From the NCBI GenBank assembly GCA_947258815.1, contig CAMYJW010000030.1:248001-312000 (forward strand): a stretch of 64,000 nucleotides of DNA. The letters run 5' to 3'. Of the stretch, positions 1-7,708 are shown piece by piece. The DNA is from an uncultured Sphingomonadaceae bacterium (lineage in GTDB: Bacteria > Pseudomonadota > Alphaproteobacteria > Sphingomonadales > Sphingomonadaceae). Position 1 is the stretch's first letter. Each line of letters starts with the position of its first letter. The position numbers and the translations under genes were made by a program. The notes beneath the pieces are model-generated. The model had not been told where the DNA came from, made no database searches, and worked only from the letters and a program-made list of their open reading frames with translations.

Positions 1-320
1 TAGCTTACATAGTCGCCATAGCGTTCCACCAGCCAGGCGCGCACCGCTTCCGGCTCATCCCCTGCGGCGATCCGTTCGCGCACCTGACTGCGCATGTCGC
101 CCGCCATCGGCGCATCGGAATCGGCGATCGACTGGCTCTGGCACTTGAGACAGCGCAGCGTTTCCATCAGATCCTGCGCCTTCGCTTCAAGCGCGGGATC
201 ATCCAGCTGGCGATAGGCATAAGGTGCGGGCGGCAGCGAGTCCTGTGCCATTGCCGGGGTGGCGATCAGCCAGGAGATCAGCCCGGCCAACGCCGCGATC
301 ATCGCGAATAAGCGCTTCAC
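1..320 (-). CDS. ccmH: CcmH, cytochrome c maturation thiol oxidoreductase (partial, N-terminal part)
   Basis: The reading frame runs off the left edge of the window, leaving about 106 N-terminal residues. It starts with a GTG that overlaps the stop of ccmG (GTGA). The N-terminus has a signal-anchor stretch (FAMIAALAGLISWLIATPAMA). Near residue 58 is the family signature LRCLKCQSQ, whose CxxC pair reduces apocytochrome c or holds its thiols for heme ligation in the periplasm. The downstream DSDAPMAGDMR stretch also fits CcmH/CycL. It is the last gene visible in the ccm operon. Any C-terminal membrane helix or ccmI fusion lies outside the window. Confidence 0.9.
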   Translation of the reverse strand, partial: MKRLFAMIAALAGLISWLIATPAMAQDSLPPAPYAYRQLDDPALEAKAQDLMETLRCLKCQSQSIADSDAPMAGDMRSQVRERIAAGDEPEAVRAWLVERYGDYVS

Positions 321-883
321 AGGCCCGCCTCCTTCAGTTCGCGCAGGATCAGCGGCACATGTTCGGGCCGGATAACCCCGACATGCTGATAGCGTATCAC
401 GCCTTTGCCATCGATCACGAACGTTTCGGGCACACCTGAAGAGCCAAGCGCCAGTTGCACCGCGCTGACATTGTCGGCGCCGATCCGCGCGAAGGGATTG
501 CCGTTCTTTTGCAGAAACGCGCTGACATCCTCGCTCCGGTCGCGAATGGCAATGCCGTCAATCGCCACGCCCTGTTTGCCCAGCTCATCAAGCTGCGGCG
601 CTTCCACCGCGCACGGGATGCACCAGCTGGCAAAAATGTTGAGCAACCGGGGTTTGCCCCCTTGATACACCGCGCTTGAAAGCCCCGGCCGCGCGGCAAT
701 CGCGGGCTTCAGATCGAACGCGGGCACGGGTTTGCCGATCAACGCACTTTCAATCGTGCGATCGGCGGGCCGCACCAGCCCATAAAACACCAGCGCAACA
801 AACGCGATGAACAGCGCAAGCGGCAGCCATAACGCCCAGCGGAAACCGGCAGGCTGCGGCTCGGAAGCTGAAGTCTCGGTCAT
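317..883 (-). CDS. ccmG: CcmG/DsbE, membrane-anchored thiol:disulfide interchange protein
   Basis: A 188-residue thioredoxin-fold protein anchored by one N-terminal helix (about residues 16-36). The active-site motif WCIPC lies at about 87-91 and the cis-proline loop GVPET at about 150-154, as in CcmG/DsbE. These proteins keep the CxxCH cysteines of apocytochrome c reduced in the periplasm. I chose the ATG at 883 because it overlaps the ccmF stop by four bases (ATGA). A longer in-frame extension upstream runs through ccmF coding sequence and is not needed. It lies between ccmF and ccmH in a translationally coupled operon. Confidence 0.95.
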   Translation of the reverse strand: MTETSASEPQPAGFRWALWLPLALFIAFVALVFYGLVRPADRTIESALIGKPVPAFDLKPAIAARPGLSSAVYQGGKPRLLNIFASWCIPCAVEAPQLDELGKQGVAIDGIAIRDRSEDVSAFLQKNGNPFARIGADNVSAVQLALGSSGVPETFVIDGKGVIRYQHVGVIRPEHVPLILRELKEAGL

Positions 884-2826
884 CGGCCCTGCCTTTCGCG
901 GCGGTAAGCGATCTTTTCGCGCGCGATGATACGGCGCAGATCGCTGGAAACCCGCCCGATCAGCGCAAGCAAGCCGCCCAGCGCAATCAGCAATGCGCCA
1001 TACCAGATCAGCGTGACGAACGGTTTCCACCACAGCCGCAATTGCCAGCGTCCGTCGTCCGCCTGTTCACCAATCACCGCATAAAGCTGCCCATTCCAGC
1101 GCGTCACCAGCGCGCTTTCCGCTGTCTGTTGCGGCGGAGACCAGAAACTGCGGGATTGCGGACGAATGGCGACCCGCGCGCCGCCTTTGTAACTGGCGGT
1201 CATATCGGCTTCGAGCGCAGTCCAGTTTGGTCCGGCAACCGGCTGGACCGTTTTGAGGTTCACCTTCCAAGGGCCGACTTGCGCGGAATCTCCGGCCCGC
1301 ACGGCCACCAGCTTTTCAACCGAAAATGCACTTTCGCTGGCCATGCCGAACAGCGAGACGGCAACCCCGAAATGCGCCACCACCATGCCCCATATGGCCA
1401 GCGGCGTGCGTTTGAGGCTGCGGCCGCGCAAAGGCATCAGGCTGGCAAATGCAAGCCCTGCCGCCAGAACGATGCCCAGCGCAGGCAACACGCCCACCCC
1501 GCCCATTATGACCATTGCGCCCGCTGCAACGACGATCGCAACGAGCGGCAAAATCAGCAGCTTGCCAACCCGGCCCGGATTGTCCTGACGCCATCGCAAC
1601 AGCGGACCGACCATCAGCACTGCCAGCATCGGCACCACAAACAGCGCGCTCATCGGGTTGAAATAGGGCGGACCGACCGAAACCTGCGCGCCCATCGCCT
1701 CGGCAATCAGGGGATAGAGCGTGCCGAACAGGACTATGCCCAGCACCGCCGAAAGCATCACGTTGTTAAACACCAACGCGCCTTCGCGGCTGAAAGGGGC
1801 AAAACGCTTGCCTTCGGTCACGGTTACGGCCCGCACGGCAAACAGAGTCAGCGCTCCGCCGATGTTGATCGCCAGCAGCCCCAGAATGAACGAGCCGCGC
1901 TCAGGATCGACCGCGAAAGCGTGAACGCTGGTGAGAATGCCCGAACGCACAAGAAAAGTGCCCACCATCGACATCGAAAACGCCACCACGCCCAACATCA
2001 CAGTCCACGCCCGCAGCGCGTTGCGCGCCGCCAGCACGCTTACCGAATGGAGAAGCGCGGTCGCCGCCAGCCAGGGCATCAGCGATGCGTTTTCGACCGG
2101 ATCCCAGAACCACCAGCCCCCCCAGCCCAGTTCGTAGTATGCCCAGTATGATCCCGCCGCGATGCCGATGGTCAGGAATATCCACGCGCCCAGAACCCAT
2201 GGCCGCATCGCGCGGGCAAATGCAGGACCAACCTCACGCGTGACCAGTGCACCAATCGCGAAACTGAACGCCACCGAAAGACCGACATAGCCGATGTATA
2301 AAGTCGGCGGATGGAACGCGAGGCCGATATCCTGCAACAGGGGATTGAGGCCGTTTCCTTCGGGCGCAGGCGTAGGCAGCCGCTCAAACGGGTTTGAGGA
2401 AATCAGCAGGAAGGCATAAAATCCAAGGCTGACGAAGGCCTGCCCGGCCAGAGTGGCCAGCATCGTGCGTTCGGGCAGCCGTTTTTCAACCAGCGCGACA
2501 AACGCGCCTGCCAGCCCCATCACCGTCACCCACAACAGCATCGAGCCTTCGTGATTGCCCCAGGTTCCCGCCAGCTTGTATATGAACGGCTTGGCCGAGT
2601 GCGAGCTCATCGCCACCAGCTTGACCGAAAGATCGGTGCGGACGAAAAGCACCATCAGCGCCGCAAAGGCAATCACCCCAAGCGCGCCCTGCACCACCGC
2701 AACCGGACGGACCGCCGCACCCAGCCCCTCGCCCGGACGGGTCAGCGCCATAACGCCTGCAAACAATTGCAACGCAGCCAGCGCGGCAGCCAGCCACAGC
2801 GCAGCAAGGCCAAATTCAGCAATCAC
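880..2826 (-). CDS. ccmF: CcmF, heme lyase subunit of cytochrome c maturation system I
   Basis: A 648-residue polytopic membrane protein with many hydrophobic helices. The tryptophan-rich WWD motif (GWGGWWFWDPVEN, about residues 234-246) marks the periplasmic heme-handling site of the CcmF/CcmC family. CcmF ligates heme from holo-CcmE to apocytochrome c, working with CcmH. The start is a GTG overlapping the ccmE stop (GTGA), and the end overlaps the ccmG start. Length and motif agree with the family. Confidence 0.96.
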   Translation of the reverse strand: MIAEFGLAALWLAAALAALQLFAGVMALTRPGEGLGAAVRPVAVVQGALGVIAFAALMVLFVRTDLSVKLVAMSSHSAKPFIYKLAGTWGNHEGSMLLWVTVMGLAGAFVALVEKRLPERTMLATLAGQAFVSLGFYAFLLISSNPFERLPTPAPEGNGLNPLLQDIGLAFHPPTLYIGYVGLSVAFSFAIGALVTREVGPAFARAMRPWVLGAWIFLTIGIAAGSYWAYYELGWGGWWFWDPVENASLMPWLAATALLHSVSVLAARNALRAWTVMLGVVAFSMSMVGTFLVRSGILTSVHAFAVDPERGSFILGLLAINIGGALTLFAVRAVTVTEGKRFAPFSREGALVFNNVMLSAVLGIVLFGTLYPLIAEAMGAQVSVGPPYFNPMSALFVVPMLAVLMVGPLLRWRQDNPGRVGKLLILPLVAIVVAAGAMVIMGGVGVLPALGIVLAAGLAFASLMPLRGRSLKRTPLAIWGMVVAHFGVAVSLFGMASESAFSVEKLVAVRAGDSAQVGPWKVNLKTVQPVAGPNWTALEADMTASYKGGARVAIRPQSRSFWSPPQQTAESALVTRWNGQLYAVIGEQADDGRWQLRLWWKPFVTLIWYGALLIALGGLLALIGRVSSDLRRIIAREKIAYRRERQGR

Positions 2827-3293
2827 TGCGCCGGCGCCTCAACCGCTTCAGCCACAACCTGCTTTGCCTGATGCTCGGTCATGTCCTGCAATTCACGCGG
2901 GACATAGTTTTCATCGTGCTTTGCCAGCAGGTTATCGGCAATGAACGTCCCGTCCGATCCCATCCGGCCTTCGGCGACAACGCCCGAGCCTTCCACGAAC
3001 AGCGATGGCACGATCCCCTTGAAGCGAACCGGCACGCGCGCTTCGCCATCACCGACGACGAATTGAATGGTGACACCATCGGCATCGGTATTGATCGAGC
3101 CTTCCTCAACCATGCCGCCCAGCCGCACGGCGCGGTCTGCCTCGGGCGGATCGGCGACAATGTCACTGGGCACATAGAAGTAGGATGCCTGACTGCGCAG
3201 CGCCCATGCCGCCAGCAGCCCGGCCGCAATCAGCACGACCAGCGCAATAAGAACCAGCACCAGCCGCTGATGTTTCGGTTTGATCGCAGCCAT
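2823..3293 (-). CDS. ccmE: CcmE, periplasmic heme chaperone
   Basis: A 156-residue protein with one N-terminal membrane anchor (about residues 10-32) and an OB-fold periplasmic domain. The motif LAKHDENY near residue 123 contains the His (about 126) that binds heme covalently in CcmE, and the following Tyr (about 130) is also present. CcmE receives heme from CcmC and passes it to CcmF. I chose the ATG at 3293 because it overlaps the ccmD stop by one base. The longer open frame upstream merely runs through ccmD. Confidence 0.95.
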   Translation of the reverse strand: MAAIKPKHQRLVLVLIALVVLIAAGLLAAWALRSQASYFYVPSDIVADPPEADRAVRLGGMVEEGSINTDADGVTIQFVVGDGEARVPVRFKGIVPSLFVEGSGVVAEGRMGSDGTFIADNLLAKHDENYVPRELQDMTEHQAKQVVAEAVEAPAQ

Positions 3294-3433
3294 TAAAGCT
3301 CCCGGCTCCTGTCGCGGCGTTTTTCTGCGCGGCGCATCGAAACCCAGCTCCAGCCGATCATCAGCAGGGTTCCCAAAATACCGATGGCATAAGCGGCCAT
3401 CACGAATGTCCACTGATCGAGCGCTTCACGCAT
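3293..3433 (-). CDS. ccmD: CcmD, small heme exporter accessory protein
   Basis: A 46-residue reading frame with one membrane helix (YAIGILGTLLMIGWSWVSM) followed by a strongly basic tail (RRAEKRRDRSR). This is the architecture of CcmD, which helps release holo-CcmE from the CcmC complex. It fits exactly between ccmC and ccmE: its ATG overlaps the ccmC stop by one base and its TAA overlaps the ccmE start by one base. The call rests on position and topology, because CcmD has little conserved sequence. Confidence 0.85.
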   Translation of the reverse strand: MREALDQWTFVMAAYAIGILGTLLMIGWSWVSMRRAEKRRDRSREL

Positions 3434-4164
3434 CAGCCGGATACTCCCGCCATAGCCTTGCGACGCAAGCGCGCTTCGGCCTGAATGTCTGCCAGAATCG
3501 CGCGCATCCGCGCCAGAATCACACCGCCGAAGATTAGCGAAAACCCGATTGTCGCGATCAGCAGGGGCCACAGAAACGCTGGGTCTATTGTAGATTTGCC
3601 CATCGTGATGCTGGCCGGCTGGTGCAATGAATTCCACCATACAACCGAGCGGTTGATGATCGGGATGTTGATTGCGCCAACCAGCCCGAAAATCGCAGCA
3701 ACGCGGCTGCTTGCCCCACCATCGCGGCGCGTGGCATCGGACAGCGCGATATAACCGAAGTAAAGGAACAGCAGGATCAGCATGCTGGTCAGCCGCCCGT
3801 CCCACACCCACCATGTGCCCCATGTCGGCCGCCCCCAGATCGAGCCGGTGACCAGGCAGATCGCGGTGAAAACGGCGCCCGGCAAGGCAGCGGCGCGCGC
3901 GGCGATCCCGGCCAGCGGATGACGCCAGACCAGCTCGACAAGGCTGGCAATGGCGATCGTCGTCCAGCCGCCCATGCCAAGCCAGGCAGCAGGCACATGA
4001 ATGAAAAGAATGCGCACCGTGTCGCCCATCAGGCGGTCTGGCGGGACTGCAAACAGCCCCCAGAGCAGTGCCGCCGCCGTCAAGGCCACACCGCTGACCA
4101 GCAAAGCAGGTGTCAGCCAGCGGGCGATACGCAGGAATCGGGCTGGATTGGCAAAGCCGTGCAT
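3433..4164 (-). CDS. ccmC: CcmC, heme transport/handling protein
   Basis: A 243-residue protein with about six membrane helices and the tryptophan-rich motif WGTWWVWDGRLTS typical of CcmC. CcmC presents heme to CcmE at the outer face of the inner membrane. It is the first visible gene of the ccm operon (C-D-E-F-G-H). No ccmA or ccmB precedes it, so the ABC subunits must be elsewhere. The 66 bases upstream separate it from the amino-acid dehydrogenase gene on the same strand. Confidence 0.95.
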   Translation of the reverse strand: MHGFANPARFLRIARWLTPALLVSGVALTAAALLWGLFAVPPDRLMGDTVRILFIHVPAAWLGMGGWTTIAIASLVELVWRHPLAGIAARAAALPGAVFTAICLVTGSIWGRPTWGTWWVWDGRLTSMLILLFLYFGYIALSDATRRDGGASSRVAAIFGLVGAINIPIINRSVVWWNSLHQPASITMGKSTIDPAFLWPLLIATIGFSLIFGGVILARMRAILADIQAEARLRRKAMAGVSG

Positions 4165-4230
4165 TATCGAACGGTATCTATACGTTGAAACGCCAAGGGC
4201 AAGAGACAGAATGCACCCATGCAGCCTGTT

Positions 4231-5295
4231 TCATCGCCCGATCAGGTTTTGTGCCATCCTATCGGCAATCCGGTCGGGGGACTGACCGGTGGAATCCGCC
4301 TCGTGCCAGATCGCCGCAAGGCGTTCGGGAATCTCTTCAACCTTCGCGTTAACGTCAGACACATCACATCGCGTGCCGGACTGTCGCGCCAGATATTCAA
4401 GCGTTACCGCAATGATCCCGCCGGCATTGATGACATAGTCTGGCGCAAACAGAATGCCGCGCGCGCGCAGCGCATCGCCATGTTCAGGCCGCGCGAGCTG
4501 ATTGTTCGCCCCGCCCGCAACAATGGCGGCTTGCAGGCGAGCGATCCCTTCCGTGTCGAGAACCGCGCCCAGCGCATTGGGGCTGAATACATCGCAGTCA
4601 AGATCCATGATCGCATCGGCTGGCACATGATCCGCCCCCAGTTCGCCTGCCAGCGCCGCTGCTTTTTCGGTGTTCAGATCGGCCAGCGTCAACCGCGCGC
4701 CATCTTCGGACAGCAGCCGCGCCGCGCCGCCACCAACGCTGCCCGTGCCCTGTATCGCGACGTGGATGCCATCCAGACTATCGCGGCTCAGCTGGTGTTT
4801 TACCGCCGCCTTGATACCCAGATAAACGCCTCTGGCGGTGAACGGGCCGGGATCGCCGCCCGCCTGATCGGCTTCGGTGGATGGCAGGCCGGTTACATGC
4901 GGCGTGCGCTGTGCGATGGCGAGCATATCGGCCTCTGTCATCCCGACATCTTCGGCCGTCACATAGCACCCGCCCAGCGCATCGATCGCATCGCCAAACG
5001 CCGCCAGCATTTCGGGCGACTTGGTGCGATCCGCATCGGCAAGGATAACCGCCTTGCCACCGCCCATGGGCAGCCCGGCCATCGCGTTCTTGTAACTCAT
5101 CCCGCGAGACAGGCGCAGCGCATCGGTCATCGCCATGGCGGGATCGGCATAGTGCCAGAAGCGCGTGCCCCCCGCACCGGGGCCAAGATGGGTGGAATGC
5201 AGCGCAAAGATCGCAGTCAGCCCGCTGGCACGATCATGCACCAGCTCGATCCGCTCATGCTCGTCAAAATCGGGCTCAGTCCAGAATGCCGACAC
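4231..5295 (-). CDS. Leu/Phe/Val/Glu dehydrogenase family protein
   Basis: A 354-residue NAD-dependent amino-acid dehydrogenase. The catalytic-lysine region GLPMGGGKAVI lies at about residues 74-84, and a Rossmann fingerprint GTGSVGGG at about 183-190. The family oxidatively deaminates branched-chain or aromatic amino acids; substrate cannot be told from sequence by eye. I chose the GTG at 5295, which has GGAG about 8 bases upstream. The longer frame from 5394 would read into tRNA-His and is not credible. It lies 66 bp before ccmC on the same strand, with no obvious functional link. Confidence 0.88.
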   Translation of the reverse strand: MSAFWTEPDFDEHERIELVHDRASGLTAIFALHSTHLGPGAGGTRFWHYADPAMAMTDALRLSRGMSYKNAMAGLPMGGGKAVILADADRTKSPEMLAAFGDAIDALGGCYVTAEDVGMTEADMLAIAQRTPHVTGLPSTEADQAGGDPGPFTARGVYLGIKAAVKHQLSRDSLDGIHVAIQGTGSVGGGAARLLSEDGARLTLADLNTEKAAALAGELGADHVPADAIMDLDCDVFSPNALGAVLDTEGIARLQAAIVAGGANNQLARPEHGDALRARGILFAPDYVINAGGIIAVTLEYLARQSGTRCDVSDVNAKVEEIPERLAAIWHEADSTGQSPDRIADRMAQNLIGR

Positions 5296-5349
5296 GCGCT
5301 GCTCCGTCTTGAGCCTTGAGTGAGTGTGCACGCTGGAAAACAAAGGAAA

Positions 5350-5427
5350 TGGGGCGACCAACGGGATTTGAACCCGCGACCTCCGGTACCACAAACCGGC
5401 GCTCTAACCAACTGAGCTATGATCGCC
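5350..5427 (-). tRNA. tRNA-His (anticodon GTG)
   Basis: A complete cloverleaf reads on the minus strand. The acceptor stem is GCGATCA/TGGTCGC with U8-A9, the anticodon stem is CCGGT/ACCGG around a loop with GTG, the T-arm is GCGGGTTCAAATCCCGT, and CCA is encoded. An extra G at position -1 (base 5427) stands opposite C73, the ordinary bacterial tRNA-His identity pair. Confidence 0.97.
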
Positions 5428-5602
5428 ACAATCACATGCGCGCATGCCTGAACGCGCGCTGTTAGGGAACCTCGCGCTCACCTGCAAGCATGGATTTGCG
5501 CGGGGAGCGCGGCTTTGCACAAGCGGCGCCGATTGCAAAGCGATTTTTGGCATCCGGAAGCTGCCACGGCGCGCAATCGCAGCCACCCGGACCGGCAACG
5601 TT

Positions 5603-6163
5603 TCAGTCTTCTGCTTCAACCGGCGGCGCGATAACCGCGCAGGCAAGCCGCTTTCCGGCTGCGCCCGAAGGTTGACTGGTATAATCGTCAGCGCCCGCAT
5701 GGATCACAAGAGCCGAACCGTCTGCATCGATCAGACTGCCCACACCGGGCAGGATGCTGACATTGGGGTTAAGAACCCGCGCGCGCAAATTCTCATGCTC
5801 ATCGGCGAACTGATTGGGCATGTCGCCCGCATGCGGCCCTGCCGTTTCCTTGATGCCATGGCTGTTGCTGCGCGGCGCGAAATGCCCGCCCGCACTTTTG
5901 AAACCGACGCTCACATCGCACACCCCAGCCGAGTGGATATGAAACCCGTGCTCTCCCGCTGCGATTTTCTCGACATCGGCGGATATCAGCACGCCATTGG
6001 GTGTCTGCTCAAGCCGGATCGTTCCGATGGCATTGCCTTCACTATCAATGACTTGCGATTCAATGAAGGGCATCCCTTCCCCGTGATGACCGGCAACAGC
6101 CGCCGTGCCGGACACCAGAGCGATACATCCCAGCGCGGCAGCCCATGATCGTTTCGTGCGCAT
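5603..6163 (-). CDS. sodC: Periplasmic Cu/Zn superoxide dismutase
   Basis: A 186-residue precursor with an N-terminal signal peptide (cleavage probably after about residue 24, SGTAAVA-GHH). Copper and zinc ligands sit in GFHIHSAGVC, GGHFAP and the His-Asp stretch HAGDMPN. The C-terminal VIHAGADDY and the Cys in LACAVI complete the fold and its disulfide. The enzyme dismutates superoxide in the periplasm. I chose the ATG at 6163, which has GGAG 11 bases upstream. A much longer open frame upstream is antisense to the PilZ gene. Confidence 0.95.
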   Translation of the reverse strand: MRTKRSWAAALGCIALVSGTAAVAGHHGEGMPFIESQVIDSEGNAIGTIRLEQTPNGVLISADVEKIAAGEHGFHIHSAGVCDVSVGFKSAGGHFAPRSNSHGIKETAGPHAGDMPNQFADEHENLRARVLNPNVSILPGVGSLIDADGSALVIHAGADDYTSQPSGAAGKRLACAVIAPPVEAED

Positions 6164-6379
6164 TGCTTCAGTCTCCTGATCAGGTTGATATGCGAATCCG
6201 GCATCCAGTATGCAAAACGCAGCGCCGAATAGCCATGCCCTTTCCCCACCGACCAAACGCCACGGGATGCTTACTTTGCGGTAAGCATGATCATTAGCTG
6301 TTGCCGCCAACGCGCCATTTACGAGACATGCGCGAAAGATACCGGCAATGGCGGAATTTTCGCAATCAGGGGCTTCACT

Positions 6380-6721
6380 ATGAACGTACGACTTATGCGA
6401 GTCGAAGGGATGGAAGCCCGGTCGGATACTGACCGGAGGCGCGAACCGCGTTTTGCAACCCGTATTGACGCCAGATTGCTTTCGTCCACCGGACAGGAAA
6501 CAAATGTGCAACTGGCTGAAGTCTCCCTGCATGGTTGCCGGATTACGATTTCCGAACCCTGGCTGCGCAACGGCATGTTCGTTTCGATCGGGCTTGGCGA
6601 TGAGCCGATGCTCGAAGCGATTGTGCGATGGGTTCGCGGTGGCGATGCCGGAATGGAATTCCTCTGGCCGATCCCGCCCGAAAGGCGTGAGTGGCACGAA
6701 CTGGCCGATATGGCCTTTTAG
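6380..6721 (+). CDS. PilZ domain protein
   Basis: A 113-residue single-domain protein. The c-di-GMP binding signature of PilZ is recognisable: an arginine cluster RRREPRFATR near residues 20-29, then a (D/N)xSxxG-like turn, here EVSLHGCRI. The first position is E instead of D/N, so c-di-GMP binding is uncertain. The ATG at 6380 is preceded by AGGGG at good spacing. It stands alone, divergent from sodC and convergent with the DUF1330-like gene. Nothing in the context gives a target process. Confidence 0.85.
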   Translation: MNVRLMRVEGMEARSDTDRRREPRFATRIDARLLSSTGQETNVQLAEVSLHGCRITISEPWLRNGMFVSIGLGDEPMLEAIVRWVRGGDAGMEFLWPIPPERREWHELADMAF

Positions 6722-6770
6722 GGGAAAGTCGGGATCGGGATCATAATCGGAATCATCAGGCCCGCCCCGG

Positions 6771-7187
6771 TCAGACGTCCAGTTCTTCGGTAAACTCCAT
6801 CATCAACAGGCGACTATCAGCCAGTGCTGCATCACGATGGTATTCGATTGCGTGGTATTCGGGCTTACCAAGCATTTCGAGAATGTCGGATGCGCGCTGA
6901 TACTGGACGACGAACGCCATGTCCCACTCCGCCGGATCGCCCACAAACCATGCCATCTGGCTCAGAATCGGTTTCGCGCCAAGCGCTTCGATCAGCGGAA
7001 ATGCCAAGGCTGCGTAAACCCGATAGGCTTCACGCCCGGTGCGGGGCGGTTCATCGCGCTGGGCCGGATATTCGGCGCGATCCCTGAATTTGAGAAGGTT
7101 GAGCATACCCACAGGCTGCGAAAGATCACAATTCTCAAGCTCTGCGGTCAGCGAGGCAATGCCACCTGGCCCATCAATAATGCTCAT
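6771..7187 (-). CDS. DUF1330-like small dimeric alpha/beta-barrel protein
   Basis: A 138-residue cytoplasmic protein. The pattern VGMLNLLKFR near residue 26 and PEYHAIEYHRDAALADSRLL near the C-terminus resembles DUF1330 and related dimeric ferredoxin-fold (ABM-like) proteins. No catalytic residues can be assigned. The ATG at 7187 has GGGAG just upstream. It lies downstream of rpmE on the same strand, but an intrinsic terminator (7255-7287) separates the two, so it probably has its own promoter. Family assignment is by pattern only. Confidence 0.65.
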   Translation of the reverse strand: MSIIDGPGGIASLTAELENCDLSQPVGMLNLLKFRDRAEYPAQRDEPPRTGREAYRVYAALAFPLIEALGAKPILSQMAWFVGDPAEWDMAFVVQYQRASDILEMLGKPEYHAIEYHRDAALADSRLLMMEFTEELDV

Positions 7188-7254
7188 CGGCGCTCCCTTC
7201 CATTGAAACGTGATTCAGATCGGGAATTGGCTGTCACGCATCACTGGAGATTGC

Positions 7255-7287
7255 AAAAAAAAAGGCGGCCCGAAAGGACCGCCTTTT
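7255..7287 (-). terminator. Rho-independent terminator after rpmE
   Basis: Read on the minus strand, 26 bases after the rpmE stop, AAGGCGGTCC pairs with GGGCCGCCTT across a short TTTC loop. A run of nine T follows. This is a textbook intrinsic terminator. Confidence 0.93.
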
Positions 7288-7312
7288 CAAGGTGCGCATC
7301 AAAGGCGCGCCC

Positions 7313-7537
7313 TTACTTCTTGAGCGTGAGCCCGCCAAAGCGCTTGTTGAACTGGGCGACACGGCCACCTTCGCTCACACGCTGGCTGCCGCCGGTCCAT
7401 GCCGGGTGCGAGGTCGGATCGATATCGAGAACAAGCGTATCGCCCTCGCTGCCCCAGGTCGAACGGGTTTCGAAGGTGCTGCCATCGGTCATCTGCACCG
7501 TGATTGTGTGATAATCGGGATGTGTATCGGGCTTCAT
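7313..7537 (-). CDS. rpmE: Ribosomal protein L31 (zinc-free type)
   Basis: A 74-residue protein with the L31 hallmarks HPDYH near the N-terminus, [28 protein letters not shown] core segments and the C-terminal NKRFGGL. It lacks the CxxC cysteines of the zinc-binding form. It forms part of the 50S subunit near the central protuberance. It is monocistronic, with an intrinsic terminator immediately downstream. Confidence 0.96.
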   Translation of the reverse strand: MKPDTHPDYHTITVQMTDGSTFETRSTWGSEGDTLVLDIDPTSHPAWTGGSQRVSEGGRVAQFNKRFGGLTLKK

Positions 7538-7708
7538 CGCTTGGAACTCTTTCTAGTGACCGGTACCGACCGGCCTGAAAACAGGAAGCGCGCGCATAGC
7601 GGGGTGTGCGCGATTTGTCCAGCACAGGCTGAAGATGGTGTAAGCCGGGCGATCCGAAGGAGAGGAGCACCGGAACACGGCGCCCCTCTCCGATCGGAAA
7701 ACGTGCGC

